This document shows, one piece after another, positions 1 through 8,383 of a stretch of DNA of 64,000 nucleotides (positions are counted from its first letter, which is position 1; the number at the start of each line of letters is the position of its first letter). Source of the DNA: DATFDN01 sp963767645 (lineage in GTDB: Bacteria; Pseudomonadota; Alphaproteobacteria; Acetobacterales; Acetobacteraceae). The stretch is taken from positions 310,001 through 374,000 of the forward strand of contig CAVYEW010000008.1 in the NCBI GenBank assembly GCA_963767645.1. The letters run 5' to 3'. Position numbers and translations under genes: made by a program. The notes beneath the pieces are model-generated. The model was not told the DNA's origin. It did no database searches and saw nothing but the letters and a program-made list of their open reading frames with translations.

Positions 1-437
1 CCGGCACGATCGGCTACCAATACGCCGACAAGCGGCTGGGCACGGTCGCCGCGCCGGAACCCGGCCCGGGCCTGCCGGGCGTGGTGTTCAACAACGGCCT
101 GGAGAACCGCTGGGTGGGCGGACTGTCGGTTCAGTACAGCCTGCCGTACCTGCAGGCCCAGGTCCGCGACATCGGGCTGCCCGCGTTTCTCGGCGCCGTG
201 ACCCCGCTTGTGGAACTTGCGTGGTCCTCGCCGGCCAGCCGCCCGCACGCGCAAGGCACGCAATACCTGTTCGGCGTCGGCGCCAATTACACGGCGCGCA
301 CCTATGCCATAGGGATTGAGGCGCTGATCCCCGCCAACGGCCAGACGGGACGAGCGATCGGCGCCATCGCGCAACTGCACTGGTATTTCGACGATCTGTT
401 CCCGAACACGCTGGGCAAGCCGATGCTGCCATGGTGA
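1..437 (+). CDS. Exported/outer-membrane-type conserved protein, C-terminal part
   Basis: The reading frame is already open at the left edge (codons start at base 3), so only the last ~145 residues are visible. They alternate Gly/aromatic/polar stretches (GVGANYTARTYAIGIEALIP, then a Trp-Tyr-Phe cluster near the end), which resembles strands of an outer-membrane beta-barrel ending in an aromatic-rich C-terminus. Its stop overlaps the copC start by 7 bp, so it is probably co-transcribed and translationally coupled with copC and copD, suggesting a role in copper handling or envelope function. I do not recognise the family; the barrel idea is inference from residue pattern only. Confidence 0.6.
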   Translation, partial: GTIGYQYADKRLGTVAAPEPGPGLPGVVFNNGLENRWVGGLSVQYSLPYLQAQVRDIGLPAFLGAVTPLVELAWSSPASRPHAQGTQYLFGVGANYTARTYAIGIEALIPANGQTGRAIGAIAQLHWYFDDLFPNTLGKPMLPW

Positions 438-790
438 GCCGTGCTCTCCGAGCGGCGCTCGCCCTGCTGGTGACGGGAGCGGCACCGGCGGGCGCACACG
501 CCTTCCTGGAACACGCCAGCCCACCGGTCGGCAGCCGGGTTGCGACCTCGCCCGCCGCGCTCGATCTTTCGTTCACCGAAGGCGTGGTGCCGCATTTCAG
601 CCGGGTGGAGGTCCTGGGACCGTCAGGCCAGGCACTGCGCACCGGGGAGCCGCGCTTGGGCAAGGATGCGCGCGAGCTGATCGTGCCTTTGCCGCCGCTG
701 ATGCCCGGCCAGTATTCGGTGGTGTGGCACGTCACCTCGCAGGACACGCACAAGACCGAGGGGCGGTTCAGCTTCACGGTCGGGCGGTGA
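431..790 (+). CDS. copC: CopC-type periplasmic copper-binding protein
   Basis: This 119-residue protein has an N-terminal signal peptide (about residues 1-22, cleaved after AGA-HA), so the mature protein begins with the His that ligates Cu(II) in CopC proteins. The motif HAFLEHASPPVGS near the mature start, and the closing HVTSQDTHKTEGRFSFTV with its Asp and His, are the signatures of the CopC/YobA Ig-like domain. It carries copper in the periplasm, usually handing it to CopD. The ATG overlaps the upstream gene by 7 bp and copD starts 13 bp downstream, so the three form one operon. The length is normal for the short single-domain CopC class. Confidence 0.9.
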   Translation: MVSRALRAALALLVTGAAPAGAHAFLEHASPPVGSRVATSPAALDLSFTEGVVPHFSRVEVLGPSGQALRTGEPRLGKDARELIVPLPPLMPGQYSVVWHVTSQDTHKTEGRFSFTVGR

Positions 791-803
791 GGGAACCGGC
801 CGC

Positions 804-1661
804 ATGGAGATGACCGGACCGCCGGTCTGGCTGACGCTGCTGCGCGGCTGCCATGACGCGGCAGCCCTGTCACTGCTCGGCGCGCTGGCCTTCACACCCT
901 GCGTGCTGGCGCGCGATCTGGCCGCGCGCATGGCGCCGAAGCTGCGCCGCCTGGCCGGGATCAGCGGCGCGCTGGCGCTCGTCCTCGGCACCGGATGGTT
1001 TCTCGCCGAGGCGGCGGAGGTGGCTGACGCACAGGGCATCGCGGCGGCTTTCGGCGCGGTGCCTGCCTTCGTTGTGTATCTTTCGTTCGCTCAGGTGCTG
1101 CTTGCACGGCTCGCGCTGATCGTCGCGGCGCTGGCGTTATTGGGACGTCCCGCGGTCGCGCTGGCTTTCGCGGCCGTGGCGGTGGCCGTGCAGCCCTGGC
1201 TCGGCCATGCCGCACAGGTCGGCCCCGGCCTCGCCGCCTCGGAGGCGCTGCACCTGCTGGCCGCCGGGCTCTGGCTTGGCGGGCTGATACCTCTGCTGCT
1301 CTGTCTGCGGGCGCTCCCCTTGCGCGATGCCGCCCGGGTCTGCCGCCGCTTCACTTGGCCCGGACTGGCGGCGGTGCTGGTTCTCGCGGGCACCGGACCG
1401 GCGCAGGGATTGACCTTGGCGGGCGGCGCGGCGGGATTGGTTGGCACGACCTATGGCCGGGTCGCGCTGCTGAAGTCGGCGCTGTTCGCGCTGGCGCTGG
1501 CGTTCGCCGCCCGCAACGGCCTGGCGCTTACCCCAGGGCTGGGCCGCACGCCTTCCACATCGCGCGCGCTTGCGGGATCGATCGGGATCGAAGCGGCGAT
1601 CGGCGCCGCGATCGTGCTGGCGGCGGGCTGGCTCGCCAACCTGGCGCCGGGCGGAGGCTAG
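804..1661 (+). CDS. copD: CopD family inner-membrane copper transport protein
   Basis: This 285-residue, strongly hydrophobic protein has about eight predicted membrane segments rich in Ala, Leu and Gly. Family-typical features are a His-containing stretch after helix 4 (WLGHAAQVGPG, then SEALHLLAAGLWLGGL) and a basic loop leading into a FTWPGLAAVLVLAGTG-like helix. CopD takes copper from CopC across the inner membrane. It begins 13 bp after copC. The ATG at 804 follows a GGAACC-containing spacer. Immediately after the stop lies a palindromic repeat element. Function beyond copper import cannot be read from the sequence. Confidence 0.88.
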   Translation: MEMTGPPVWLTLLRGCHDAAALSLLGALAFTPCVLARDLAARMAPKLRRLAGISGALALVLGTGWFLAEAAEVADAQGIAAAFGAVPAFVVYLSFAQVLLARLALIVAALALLGRPAVALAFAAVAVAVQPWLGHAAQVGPGLAASEALHLLAAGLWLGGLIPLLLCLRALPLRDAARVCRRFTWPGLAAVLVLAGTGPAQGLTLAGGAAGLVGTTYGRVALLKSALFALALAFAARNGLALTPGLGRTPSTSRALAGSIGIEAAIGAAIVLAAGWLANLAPGGG

Positions 1662-1679
1662 TGACCGGCGCCCGGCTAG

Positions 1680-1840
1680 TGCGTTTTCAGGCTGACTGTA
1701 CCGACGCGCCGTTTCACCCCCTCCCCTGTCCCCTCCCGCAAGGGGAGGGGGACGTGGTAGGCGACTCCCCCTCCCCTTGCGGGAGGGGGTCGGGGGGAGG
1801 GATACGCCGGCGGTTCCAGTCTGAGTGAAACGGCTCTAGG
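1680..1840. repeat. C/G-rich palindromic intergenic repeat, copy 1
   Basis: This non-coding stretch after copD contains the unit CCCCTCCCGCAAGGGGAGGG followed ~20 bp later by its inverted copy. The pair is bracketed by 10-bp inverted repeats GCCGTTTCAC (1708-1717) and GTGAAACGGC (1825-1834). The left flank resembles the flank of the copy at 31680, so the element is longer than its palindromic core. Related cores lie at 5114-5216, 9140-9197 and 31680-31790. It could act as a transcription terminator or mRNA-stabilising hairpin after copD; that is inference. Confidence 0.8.
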
Positions 1841-1848
1841 CTGCCGAA

Positions 1849-2184
1849 ATGGACATCCCCGGCACGACCGTCTTCACCGGCGAGCGCTCCCAACAAGGCT
1901 ACAACCTCAACCGTCTCGCCATGTCGCTCACCGATCCAGCCCAGCGGGAGCGGTTCCGCGCCGACGAGGCGGGCACGATGCGGGCGATGGGGCTCTCGGA
2001 GGCCGAGATCGATCTGATCCGTCGCCGCGATTGGGCCGGAACCATCCAGGCCGGCGGCAGCATCTACCTGATGATCAAGATCGCCGGCACGCTGGGCCAG
2101 ACCCTGCTCGACGTCGGCGCGCAGATGCGCGGCGAGACATTGGAGCAGCTGAAGGCGGGGCTGCCGGGCCTGAAAGGGCACTGA
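1849..2184 (+). CDS. ligA: Protocatechuate 4,5-dioxygenase alpha subunit (LigA-like)
   Basis: This 111-residue protein begins MDIPGTTVFTGE and has the helical LigA pattern (GYNLNRLAMSLTDPAQRERF, EAEIDLIRRRDW), the small alpha subunit of class III extradiol dioxygenases. LigA covers the active site of LigB. The reaction is O2-dependent 4,5-cleavage of protocatechuate or a related catechol such as gallate. ligB follows after 1 bp, as expected for an obligate heterodimer. The true substrate is not fixed by sequence: the next gene is an HpaB-family hydroxylase, so the ring substrate may be the product of that enzyme. The start is well supported by family length. Confidence 0.88.
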   Translation: MDIPGTTVFTGERSQQGYNLNRLAMSLTDPAQRERFRADEAGTMRAMGLSEAEIDLIRRRDWAGTIQAGGSIYLMIKIAGTLGQTLLDVGAQMRGETLEQLKAGLPGLKGH

Positions 2185-2185
2185 C

Positions 2186-3013
2186 ATGGCGCGCATCGTC
2201 GGCGGCATCGGCAGCTCGCACGCACCCTCCATCGCGCAGGCCTGGGACAAGGGCCAGCAGCAGGATGAGCTCTGGGCGCCACTGTTCGACGGCTACCTTC
2301 CGGTCAAGCGCTGGCTCGCCGAACTGCGGCCCGACCTGATGATCGTGGTCTACAACGACCACATGAACCGCTTCTTCTTCGACGCCTACCCGACCTTTGC
2401 GCTCGGCGTCGCCCACTCGTTCGCTCAGGCCGATGAGGGTTGGGGGAGGCGCGCTCTCCCCGACCTGCAGGGCGATTCCGGCTTCGGCTGGCACCTCGCG
2501 CGCAGCCTGGTCGAGGACGAGTTCGACCCGACCATCTGCCAGGACATGCAGGTCGATCATGGCATCCTGTCGGTGCTGCCGATGCTCACCGATGCGCGCT
2601 GGCCGGCGCCGGTGGTTCCGATCGCGGTGAACGTGATCCAGCACCCGCTGCCGACGGCACGCCGCCTCTGGCGCCTGGGCGGGGCGCTGCGGCGTGCGGT
2701 GGAGAGCCTGCCCGATAATCGCCGCCTTGTTGTCATCGCGACCGGCGGGCTGTCGCACCAGCTGCACGGCGAGCGCTTCGGCATGGTCAACCCGGAATGG
2801 GACAACCGTTTCCTCGACCTGCTGGAGAGCGATCCCGAACAACTCGCCGCACTGTCGCATCGACAGTACATGGAACGCGGCGGTGCGGAGTCCGTGGAGA
2901 TGATCCTTTGGCTCGCCATGCGCGCGGCGCTTGGCGCGCGGGCCCGCCGCGTGCATCGCAACTACCACGCGCCGCTTATCACCGGCTACGGGCTGCTGGC
3001 ACTGGAACCTTAG
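2186..3013 (+). CDS. ligB: Protocatechuate 4,5-dioxygenase beta subunit (LigB-like)
   Basis: This 275-residue catalytic subunit belongs to the class III extradiol (LigB) superfamily. Expected Fe(II) ligands are His12 (in GGIGSSHAP), His59 (in VVYNDHMN) and a Glu in the AESVE stretch (235 or 238); His191 in GGLSHQLHG is the likely acid/base residue. It opens catecholic rings using O2. It lies 1 bp after ligA and 10 bp before the HpaB-family gene, so the three are one transcription unit. No downstream pathway genes (ligC, ligI, ligJ homologues) lie in the window, so the ring-cleavage product must be processed by genes elsewhere. Confidence 0.9.
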   Translation: MARIVGGIGSSHAPSIAQAWDKGQQQDELWAPLFDGYLPVKRWLAELRPDLMIVVYNDHMNRFFFDAYPTFALGVAHSFAQADEGWGRRALPDLQGDSGFGWHLARSLVEDEFDPTICQDMQVDHGILSVLPMLTDARWPAPVVPIAVNVIQHPLPTARRLWRLGGALRRAVESLPDNRRLVVIATGGLSHQLHGERFGMVNPEWDNRFLDLLESDPEQLAALSHRQYMERGGAESVEMILWLAMRAALGARARRVHRNYHAPLITGYGLLALEP

Positions 3014-3023
3014 GAGGAGTGGC

Positions 3024-4520
3024 ATGGGCATCCGCACCGGCGCGGCGTATTTGCAGGCTCTGCGCGACGACCGCGAAATCTGGATCGACGGCGAGCGTGT
3101 GCGCGATGTGACCAGCGACCGCCGCTTCACCGGTGCTGCACGCGCGATGGCGGCGCTATACGACATGCAGCACGAACCAGGCTTGCGGGCGCGAATGACC
3201 TACGATTCGCCGTCGAGCGGCGAGAGAATCGGGCTATCCTTCATCCAGCCCGCCTCGATCGACGATCTCGTGCGCCGGCGGGAGATGGTCAAGACCTGGA
3301 ACAACTCGACATGCGGCATGCTGGGCCGCAGCCCCGATTACATGAACATCATGCTGACCGGCTTTGCCTCCGCCCACCGCGCGTTCGGCGGCAAGGACGA
3401 GCAGTTCGCCGAGAACGTCCGCAACTACTACCTGCATGTGCGCGAGAACGACCTCACGATGACGCACACGCTGGTCAACCCGCAGGTCGATCGCTCCCGC
3501 CCCGTGGAGCAGCAATCGAAGGACCTCGCGGCCAAGATCGTGCGCGAGACCGATGCCGGCATCATCGTCACCGGCGCGCGCATGGTCTCCACCCTGGCCG
3601 CGTTCTCCGACGAGATCATGGTGATGCCGTCCACCTATATCAGCGACAGTCCCGGAGCGGCGCCGTACGCGTTCGGGTTCAGCATCGGCGTCGGCACGCG
3701 CGGTCTGCGTTTCATCTGCCGCCCCTCGGTCGCGCATCTCGACGCTGGCTCGCCGATGGACTATCCGCTGTCGCTGCGCTTCGACGAGCAGGACGCAATG
3801 GCGGTGTTCGAGGACGTGCTGGTGCCGTGGGAGCGGGTGTTCATCCACCGCGACGCGGCGATGTGCAACGGACTCTATGACCGCACCGGCGCGATGTCGC
3901 AGGTCATGCACCAGTTCTCGACCAAGAACCTGGCCAAGGCCGAATTCATGCGCGATCTTGCCATTGCGATCGCGCGGTCCACCAACATCGACCAGCACTT
4001 GCACGTGCAGGGAATGCTCGCTGAGATGATCCAGTTCGCCGAGTTCTGCCGCGCCTGCCTGCGCGCCTCGGAGGCGGATGCGGCGCCCAATGCGCAGGGC
4101 GTGCTGACCCCGGCGGCGATGCCGCTGTGGACGGTGCGAATGATGTTCGCGAAGATGTTCGTCCGCATGTGCGAGATCGTGCAGACGCTGGGCGCCGGCG
4201 GTCTGGTCGCCGTGCCGTCCTACGCCGAGACCAAGAGCGACGTCTGGCCCGATATCGAGCGGTATTTCCAGTCAGCCAATGCCGACGCGCGCTCCCGCAT
4301 CAAGCTGTTCCGGCTGGCCTTCGATTCGGCTGTCTCCTCGTTTTCCGGTCGCCAGCAGCTCTACGAACGGTACTACTCGGGCGATCCGGTGCGCCTCGCG
4401 GCGTCGCTCTACGCCCTGCACGGCCATGACGCGGCAGCGAGGCATATCGCGCAAGTGCTCGATCAGTTCGAGGCCGGCGCACCGGTCGTCTCGCCGCTCA
4501 GCGCCGCGCAGAAGGGCTGA
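3024..4520 (+). CDS. HpaB-family flavin-dependent aromatic hydroxylase, oxygenase component
   Basis: The protein is about 498 residues. I chose the ATG at 3024 because it follows a strong GGAGGAG seven bases upstream and begins with the typical MGIRTGAAYLQALRDDREIW; an in-frame extension back to 2931 would run into ligB. The acyl-CoA-dehydrogenase-like fold motifs of 4-hydroxyphenylacetate 3-monooxygenase are present (RSPDYMNIMLTGF, a THTLVNPQVDRSR block, then DEQDAMAVFEDVLVPWERVF). Such enzymes use reduced FADH2 to ortho-hydroxylate phenols into catechols. No HpaC reductase is adjacent. Placement after ligAB suggests it makes the catechol that LigAB cleaves. Its 3' end overlaps convergent gmk by 58 bp. 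Confidence 0.85.
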   Translation: MGIRTGAAYLQALRDDREIWIDGERVRDVTSDRRFTGAARAMAALYDMQHEPGLRARMTYDSPSSGERIGLSFIQPASIDDLVRRREMVKTWNNSTCGMLGRSPDYMNIMLTGFASAHRAFGGKDEQFAENVRNYYLHVRENDLTMTHTLVNPQVDRSRPVEQQSKDLAAKIVRETDAGIIVTGARMVSTLAAFSDEIMVMPSTYISDSPGAAPYAFGFSIGVGTRGLRFICRPSVAHLDAGSPMDYPLSLRFDEQDAMAVFEDVLVPWERVFIHRDAAMCNGLYDRTGAMSQVMHQFSTKNLAKAEFMRDLAIAIARSTNIDQHLHVQGMLAEMIQFAEFCRACLRASEADAAPNAQGVLTPAAMPLWTVRMMFAKMFVRMCEIVQTLGAGGLVAVPSYAETKSDVWPDIERYFQSANADARSRIKLFRLAFDSAVSSFSGRQQLYERYYSGDPVRLAASLYALHGHDAAARHIAQVLDQFEAGAPVVSPLSAAQKG

Positions 4521-5113
4521 AGCCCGGACAGGCGGACTGTTGCCGAGCGGGCCGCGTGCAGCACCGCGCGGGTCGCCGCGACGGTGCGGTCGAACTCGTC
4601 ATTGACCAGGACGTGGTCGAACTCCGCGCAATGGCTGATCTCGTCGCGCGCGCGGACCATGCGGCGGGCGATTTCGGCTGGCTCGTCGCCGCCGCGCGCG
4701 CGCAGTCGCGCCTCCAGCGCCGCGAGCGAGGGCGGCAACAGGAACACGCCCACCACGTCGGCTGGCAGCGCCGCGCGCAGGCTGCGGAACCCCTGCCAAT
4801 CGACGTCGAAGATCATGTCACCGCCCGCCGCCAACGCCGCTTCCACCGGCGCGCGCGGCGTGCCGTAGCAGTGCCGGCCGAGCACGCGCGCCCATTCGAG
4901 CAGGCCGCCTGCTTGCCGCACGGAATCGAACGCGGCCTCGCTCCGGAAATGATAGTCGATGCCGTCCCGCTCGCCGGGCCGGGGTGGGCGGGTGGTGAGG
5001 CTGACCGAGACGGCGAGCGCCGGTTCCAGTGCGCGAAGGGCGCGGGCGACGGAGCTCTTGCCGCCGCCCGACGGACCGGCGAGGACGAGGCAGAGGCCGC
5101 GGCGGGGAATCAC
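4463..5113 (-). CDS. gmk: Guanylate kinase
   Basis: Phosphorylates GMP to GDP in the cytosol. The P-loop GPSGGGKSS lies near the N-terminus, followed by the GMP-binding RPPRPGERDGIDYHF block and the conserved FDVDWQG strand. I place the start at the GTG at 5113 (VIPRRGLCLVLAG), giving about 216 residues, close to the family length. An upstream in-frame ATG at 5164 lies inside the palindromic repeat and would add low-complexity Pro/Arg/Gly residues. yicC lies just upstream on the same strand, the classic yicC-gmk pairing. The C-terminus overlaps the HpaB-like gene by 58 bp in convergent orientation. Confidence 0.92.
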   Translation of the reverse strand: MIPRRGLCLVLAGPSGGGKSSVARALRALEPALAVSVSLTTRPPRPGERDGIDYHFRSEAAFDSVRQAGGLLEWARVLGRHCYGTPRAPVEAALAAGGDMIFDVDWQGFRSLRAALPADVVGVFLLPPSLAALEARLRARGGDEPAEIARRMVRARDEISHCAEFDHVLVNDEFDRTVAATRAVLHAARSATVRLSGLQPFCAALSGETTGAPASN

Positions 5114-5216
5114 GCGCCGCCCCCTCCCCCCGCCCCCCTCCCGCAAGGGGAGGGGGAGTCGCACTGCAAGCCCCCTCTCCTTGCGGGAGGGGGTTGGGGG
5201 AGGGGGCGGGTACGAA
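5114..5216. repeat. C/G-rich palindromic intergenic repeat, copy 2
   Basis: It lies between yicC and gmk and contains CCCCTCCCGCAAGGGGAGGG and, after a short spacer, the inverted unit CTCCTTGCGGGAGGGGG. It directly abuts the gmk GTG start and produces spurious in-frame start codons. The core matches copies at 1680, 9140 and 31680. In the RNA it can form a long GC hairpin in the yicC-gmk spacer, which could uncouple the two genes or stabilise the gmk message; this is inference. Confidence 0.8.
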
Positions 5217-5219
5217 ACA

Positions 5220-6108
5220 TCATTCGATGTTCTGCACCTGCTCGCGCAGCTGCTCGATCGCCGCCTTCAGCCGCAGCCCGGTCGCGCTCAGCGCCGCCGT
5301 GGAGGACTTGCTGCACAGCGTGTTCGCCTCGCGATTGAACTCCTGCACCAGGAAATCGAGCCGCCGTCCGACCGGCCCCGCCTCGGCGAGCAGCCCGCGC
5401 GCGGCGGCGATGTGGCTGGACAGGCGATCCAACTCCTCGCGCACATCCGAGCGTGCGGCCAGCAGCGCAACCTCCTGGGCGATCCGCTCCTCGGGCAGCG
5501 CCGGCACATCGGTCAGCAGCGCGCTTACCGCTTCCAGCATCCGCGCCCGCTGGGCCGCGGGCTGCCCCGCCGCCTCGGACCCCGCACGATCGCGCAGCGT
5601 TGCGATCTCATCGAGCAGCACCAGCAGCGCCGCGCCGATCCGCTTGCCCTCCCCTCGCCGTGCCGCGACCAGGCCGGACAGCGCCCGCTCAAACCCGGCA
5701 CGCAGGGACGTCGTCAGGGCATCGTCCGTGCCTGGCTCCGCCTCGGGGGTTGCCGGACGCAGCACGCCGGGCAGCGCCAGCAGCGCCTCGGCGCGCGGCG
5801 GCGCAGAGCCGGGGATGCGGGCGCACAGCTCCAGCGCGATCCCCAGCGCCTGGTCGAGCGCCACCGGATCGACGGCTAGGCGCTGCGCTTGATCGCGGCG
5901 CAGCGACAGGCTGGCGGTGACGTTGCCGCGCTTCAGCACCCGCGCGGTGGATTCACGGAGCGGCGTCTCCAGCGCATCGAAGCCGGGCGGCAGCCGGAAG
6001 CGCAGGTCGAAGTCCCCGCCCGTTCACGCTGCGCAGCTCCCAGACCCAGTAGCTGGCATCGCTCGTGCCCTCCGCGCGGGCAAAGCCGGTCATGGAAGCA
6101 GCTTGCAT
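5220..6108 (-). pseudogene. yicC: YicC family endoribonuclease-like protein, single +1 frameshift
   Basis: A normal YicC begins with an SMTGFARAEG-like motif and ends with the conserved LDFLVQEFNREANTL block. Both are here but in different frames. The 5' part, from the ATG at 6108 (MQAASMTGFARAEG to ELRSVNGR), is in one frame; the rest (DFDLRFRLPPGF onward) is in the frame ending at 5220. The break maps to a four-C run at 6014-6017, where removing one base restores a ~295-residue protein. YicC proteins affect sRNA/mRNA turnover. It sits 33 bp downstream of the enolase-family gene and upstream of gmk. It may be a sequencing error, since the rest of the gene shows no decay. Confidence 0.85.
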
Positions 6109-6141
6109 GGCGCGGGCTTCTAGCAGCGCCGGCGCGGCATG

Positions 6142-7257
6142 TCAGGTCCGTTGCAGCACCGGTTCGCCAATCGCATAGCGCCGCAACACGTCCATATCGG
6201 GATCGCGCCCCAAACCTGGCGCCTGGGGTACGCGCACCAGCCCCTGCTCGGGCCTCACCCACTCGCCGAGCGGGCTCGCTTCCAGATCGACGAAGATATG
6301 CTCGAAAGGCGCGTCGGGAGCGACCGTCGCGTTGACGTGCAGCGAGGCGAGATAGCCCGGCCCGAAATAGGCATTGTGCGGCACCAGCCGCACGCCAAAT
6401 GCTCGCGCCAGGGCGGCGATCTCCAGCATCGCGGAGGGACCGCCGATCTTGGTCACGCTGGGCTGGGCGACGTCGAGCGCGCCGGCCTCGAACAGGGCGC
6501 GGAAGGCGAACAATCCCGCCGCATTCTCTCCCGCCGCGATCGGCACCCCCTCGGCGCGGACCTGCGCAAGACCCGCATAGTCCTCCGGTGGCCAGACCGG
6601 CTCCTCCAGCCAGGTCAGGTCCAGATCGCGCAGCGCGCGCGCCATCTGCCGTGCCGCGGCCACGCTCCACGGGCAGTTGGTGTCCACCATCAGGCGCGGC
6701 TCGGCGCCGATCGCTTGCCGCGCCGCGCGAACCTGCGGCAGCGCGATCTCGTGCAGCTTGATGTCGCGGTGCCCGCGCCCCAGCGCCCGCTCGCACGCAG
6801 CTGCCACCAAGTCCGGGGCGCCGTAGCGCAGCAGGCTGGCATAGGCGCGCAGCGTCTCCGCCGGCGCCCCGCCCCATAGCCGCCACAGCGGCAACCCCGC
6901 CGCCTTCCCGGCGATATCCCACAAGGCGATGTCGAGCGCCGAAAGCGCGTAGACATGCGGGCCGTTGCCGCCGAACAGGTGGAAACTCTGCGCCATGCGA
7001 CGGCGCAGCCCGGCGATATCGCGCGCATCCTGCCCCAGCACGGCGGGCGCGAGCTGGGTGTCGATCACCGCGCGGGTTGCGGGCACGCAGGCATGGCCGA
7101 ACCCCTCGCCCCAGCCTTCCTGCCCGTCCTCGGTCGCGACGCGCAGCCAGAGCGTGGTCATGGCCTGCCAGCCCATGCCGCCGAAGGCGACTGGTTTGGC
7201 GCCCATGTCGAAGGGCGTGTGCGTCACCCAAGTCTCGACGGCGATAATCCGTGCCAT
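6142..7257 (-). CDS. Mandelate racemase/enolase superfamily enzyme
   Basis: This 371-residue protein starts at the ATG at 7257 (MARIIAVETWVTHTPF); a longer frame back to 7785 is antisense to the nuclease gene and has no family match. It has an enolase-type capping domain followed by a TIM barrel. Metal ligands are Asp192 (VDTNCPW), Glu218 (LEEPVW) and Glu244 (GEN). Lys167/His169 (KLH) sit on one face and His294 (VPHNAYFGPG) on the other, which fits acid-sugar dehydratases or racemases of the mandelate racemase group rather than muconate cycloisomerase. The substrate cannot be assigned. It is the first gene of a minus-strand run into yicC and gmk. Confidence 0.82.
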   Translation of the reverse strand: MARIIAVETWVTHTPFDMGAKPVAFGGMGWQAMTTLWLRVATEDGQEGWGEGFGHACVPATRAVIDTQLAPAVLGQDARDIAGLRRRMAQSFHLFGGNGPHVYALSALDIALWDIAGKAAGLPLWRLWGGAPAETLRAYASLLRYGAPDLVAAACERALGRGHRDIKLHEIALPQVRAARQAIGAEPRLMVDTNCPWSVAAARQMARALRDLDLTWLEEPVWPPEDYAGLAQVRAEGVPIAAGENAAGLFAFRALFEAGALDVAQPSVTKIGGPSAMLEIAALARAFGVRLVPHNAYFGPGYLASLHVNATVAPDAPFEHIFVDLEASPLGEWVRPEQGLVRVPQAPGLGRDPDMDVLRRYAIGEPVLQRT

Positions 7258-7389
7258 GCTTCTCCTCTTCCGGTTCGGCTGCCGTAAATGCTCCGCCGGC
7301 CCGCCGTTCCGCGCAAGTGCAGGATTTCTTGTATCGCGCCGTCCCGATCGTATGATGCACGGCAACCCTAAAAAGGCACGATCGCACGC

Positions 7390-8373
7390 ATGGAGAGGGC
7401 TGAGGATCCGACAGTGCTTTTCCTCCATATTGGTTGGGCGCGCGAGTATCGCGGTGCGCCCCCCGACCGGCCACAGGGCACTTTCGGCTATATGAAGGCC
7501 GGCAACGAGGAAGCCAATGAGGCGATAAACTTCAAAAGCTACAAGGGGCGATGTTACGGATATGCCCCGCAAGGAACGATTAATCTTCTCCGGCTCGGGG
7601 CACCGGCAGATGCCGACCATCAGGATCAGGTCTTGATCGTTTTCACGGCGACCAACCCAGAGGGCAGCGGCAGATATATCGTGGGCTGGTATCGAAACGC
7701 CCGAGTCTACGCCAAGATGCAGGCCACGCGCTGGGATCGGAGCAAACCTTATTTTGTCGCCGAAGCAAAGGCAGCCGACTGTCATCTAGTCTTCCCGGTT
7801 GATGACCGAACCTTCTTTATTCCTTCGATGAGAAAGGGATGGCCGGGCCTTGCAAGTGCCTATTATGCGAGTGCGAGCCTATCCCGGCAGGACATGAACA
7901 CGCTGCTGTCTTACATCAATGGAGTACCTTCCAACGGGTTCGTCGAACCGCACGCGAAGCCGTCCGGCGACGGCTTGCCTCGCCAGAACGATGCCGAGTT
8001 GCGTGTACGGGTTGAGGCAGCTGCTAGGCGAGTGGTGCGGGCATACTATGAGGACCGAGGCTGGGCTGTGGAGAGCGTCGAGGAAGAGAATTTTGGCTGG
8101 GATTTGAACGTAACGCGCGGCGCACGTGTGCTCCGGGTTGAGGTAAAGGGAAGGAATGGCGTGGGCGCGGTTGAACTGACGCCCAATGAGTATGACGCTA
8201 TGACCCGCCCAGACGGACGGATGAGCTACCGGCTCGCGATCGTCCACAACGCCCTCACATCTCCGCCGCTCCTCAGCATCTTTCAATACGTCCCCGGCGA
8301 GAACGCTTGGGTTTCCGAGCAGGGCGACCGACTGATCTTGCGCCCAATGACGGGCGCGATCGTCACTTTCTAG
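7390..8373 (+). CDS. DUF3883-like PD-(D/E)XK nuclease-domain protein with unknown N-terminal domain
   Basis: This 327-residue protein has two parts. Residues ~205-275 look like a DUF3883/Mrr-like nuclease fold: Glu209 on the first helix, Asp238 in FGWDLNV, then Glu251-Val-Lys253 in LRVEVKGRNG, the PD-(D/E)XK spacing. Residues ~8-170 form an unassigned N-terminal domain with INFKSYKGRCYGYAP and YIVGWYRNARVY motifs, possibly a modified-base or ligand reader (inference). No methyltransferase or helicase is adjacent. It is divergent from the enolase-family gene, is followed 10 bp later by a dead livF, and looks less GC-rich than its neighbours, all consistent with horizontal acquisition. The start could also be GTG 7414. 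Confidence 0.65.
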   Translation: MERAEDPTVLFLHIGWAREYRGAPPDRPQGTFGYMKAGNEEANEAINFKSYKGRCYGYAPQGTINLLRLGAPADADHQDQVLIVFTATNPEGSGRYIVGWYRNARVYAKMQATRWDRSKPYFVAEAKAADCHLVFPVDDRTFFIPSMRKGWPGLASAYYASASLSRQDMNTLLSYINGVPSNGFVEPHAKPSGDGLPRQNDAELRVRVEAAARRVVRAYYEDRGWAVESVEEENFGWDLNVTRGARVLRVEVKGRNGVGAVELTPNEYDAMTRPDGRMSYRLAIVHNALTSPPLLSIFQYVPGENAWVSEQGDRLILRPMTGAIVTF

Positions 8374-8383
8374 GTCAAGCCTG

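Noticed and set aside
2075..3166. 363-residue minus-strand ORF across ligB
   Set aside because: Antisense to ligB, whose metal-binding motifs and operon spacing are clear; no features of its own.
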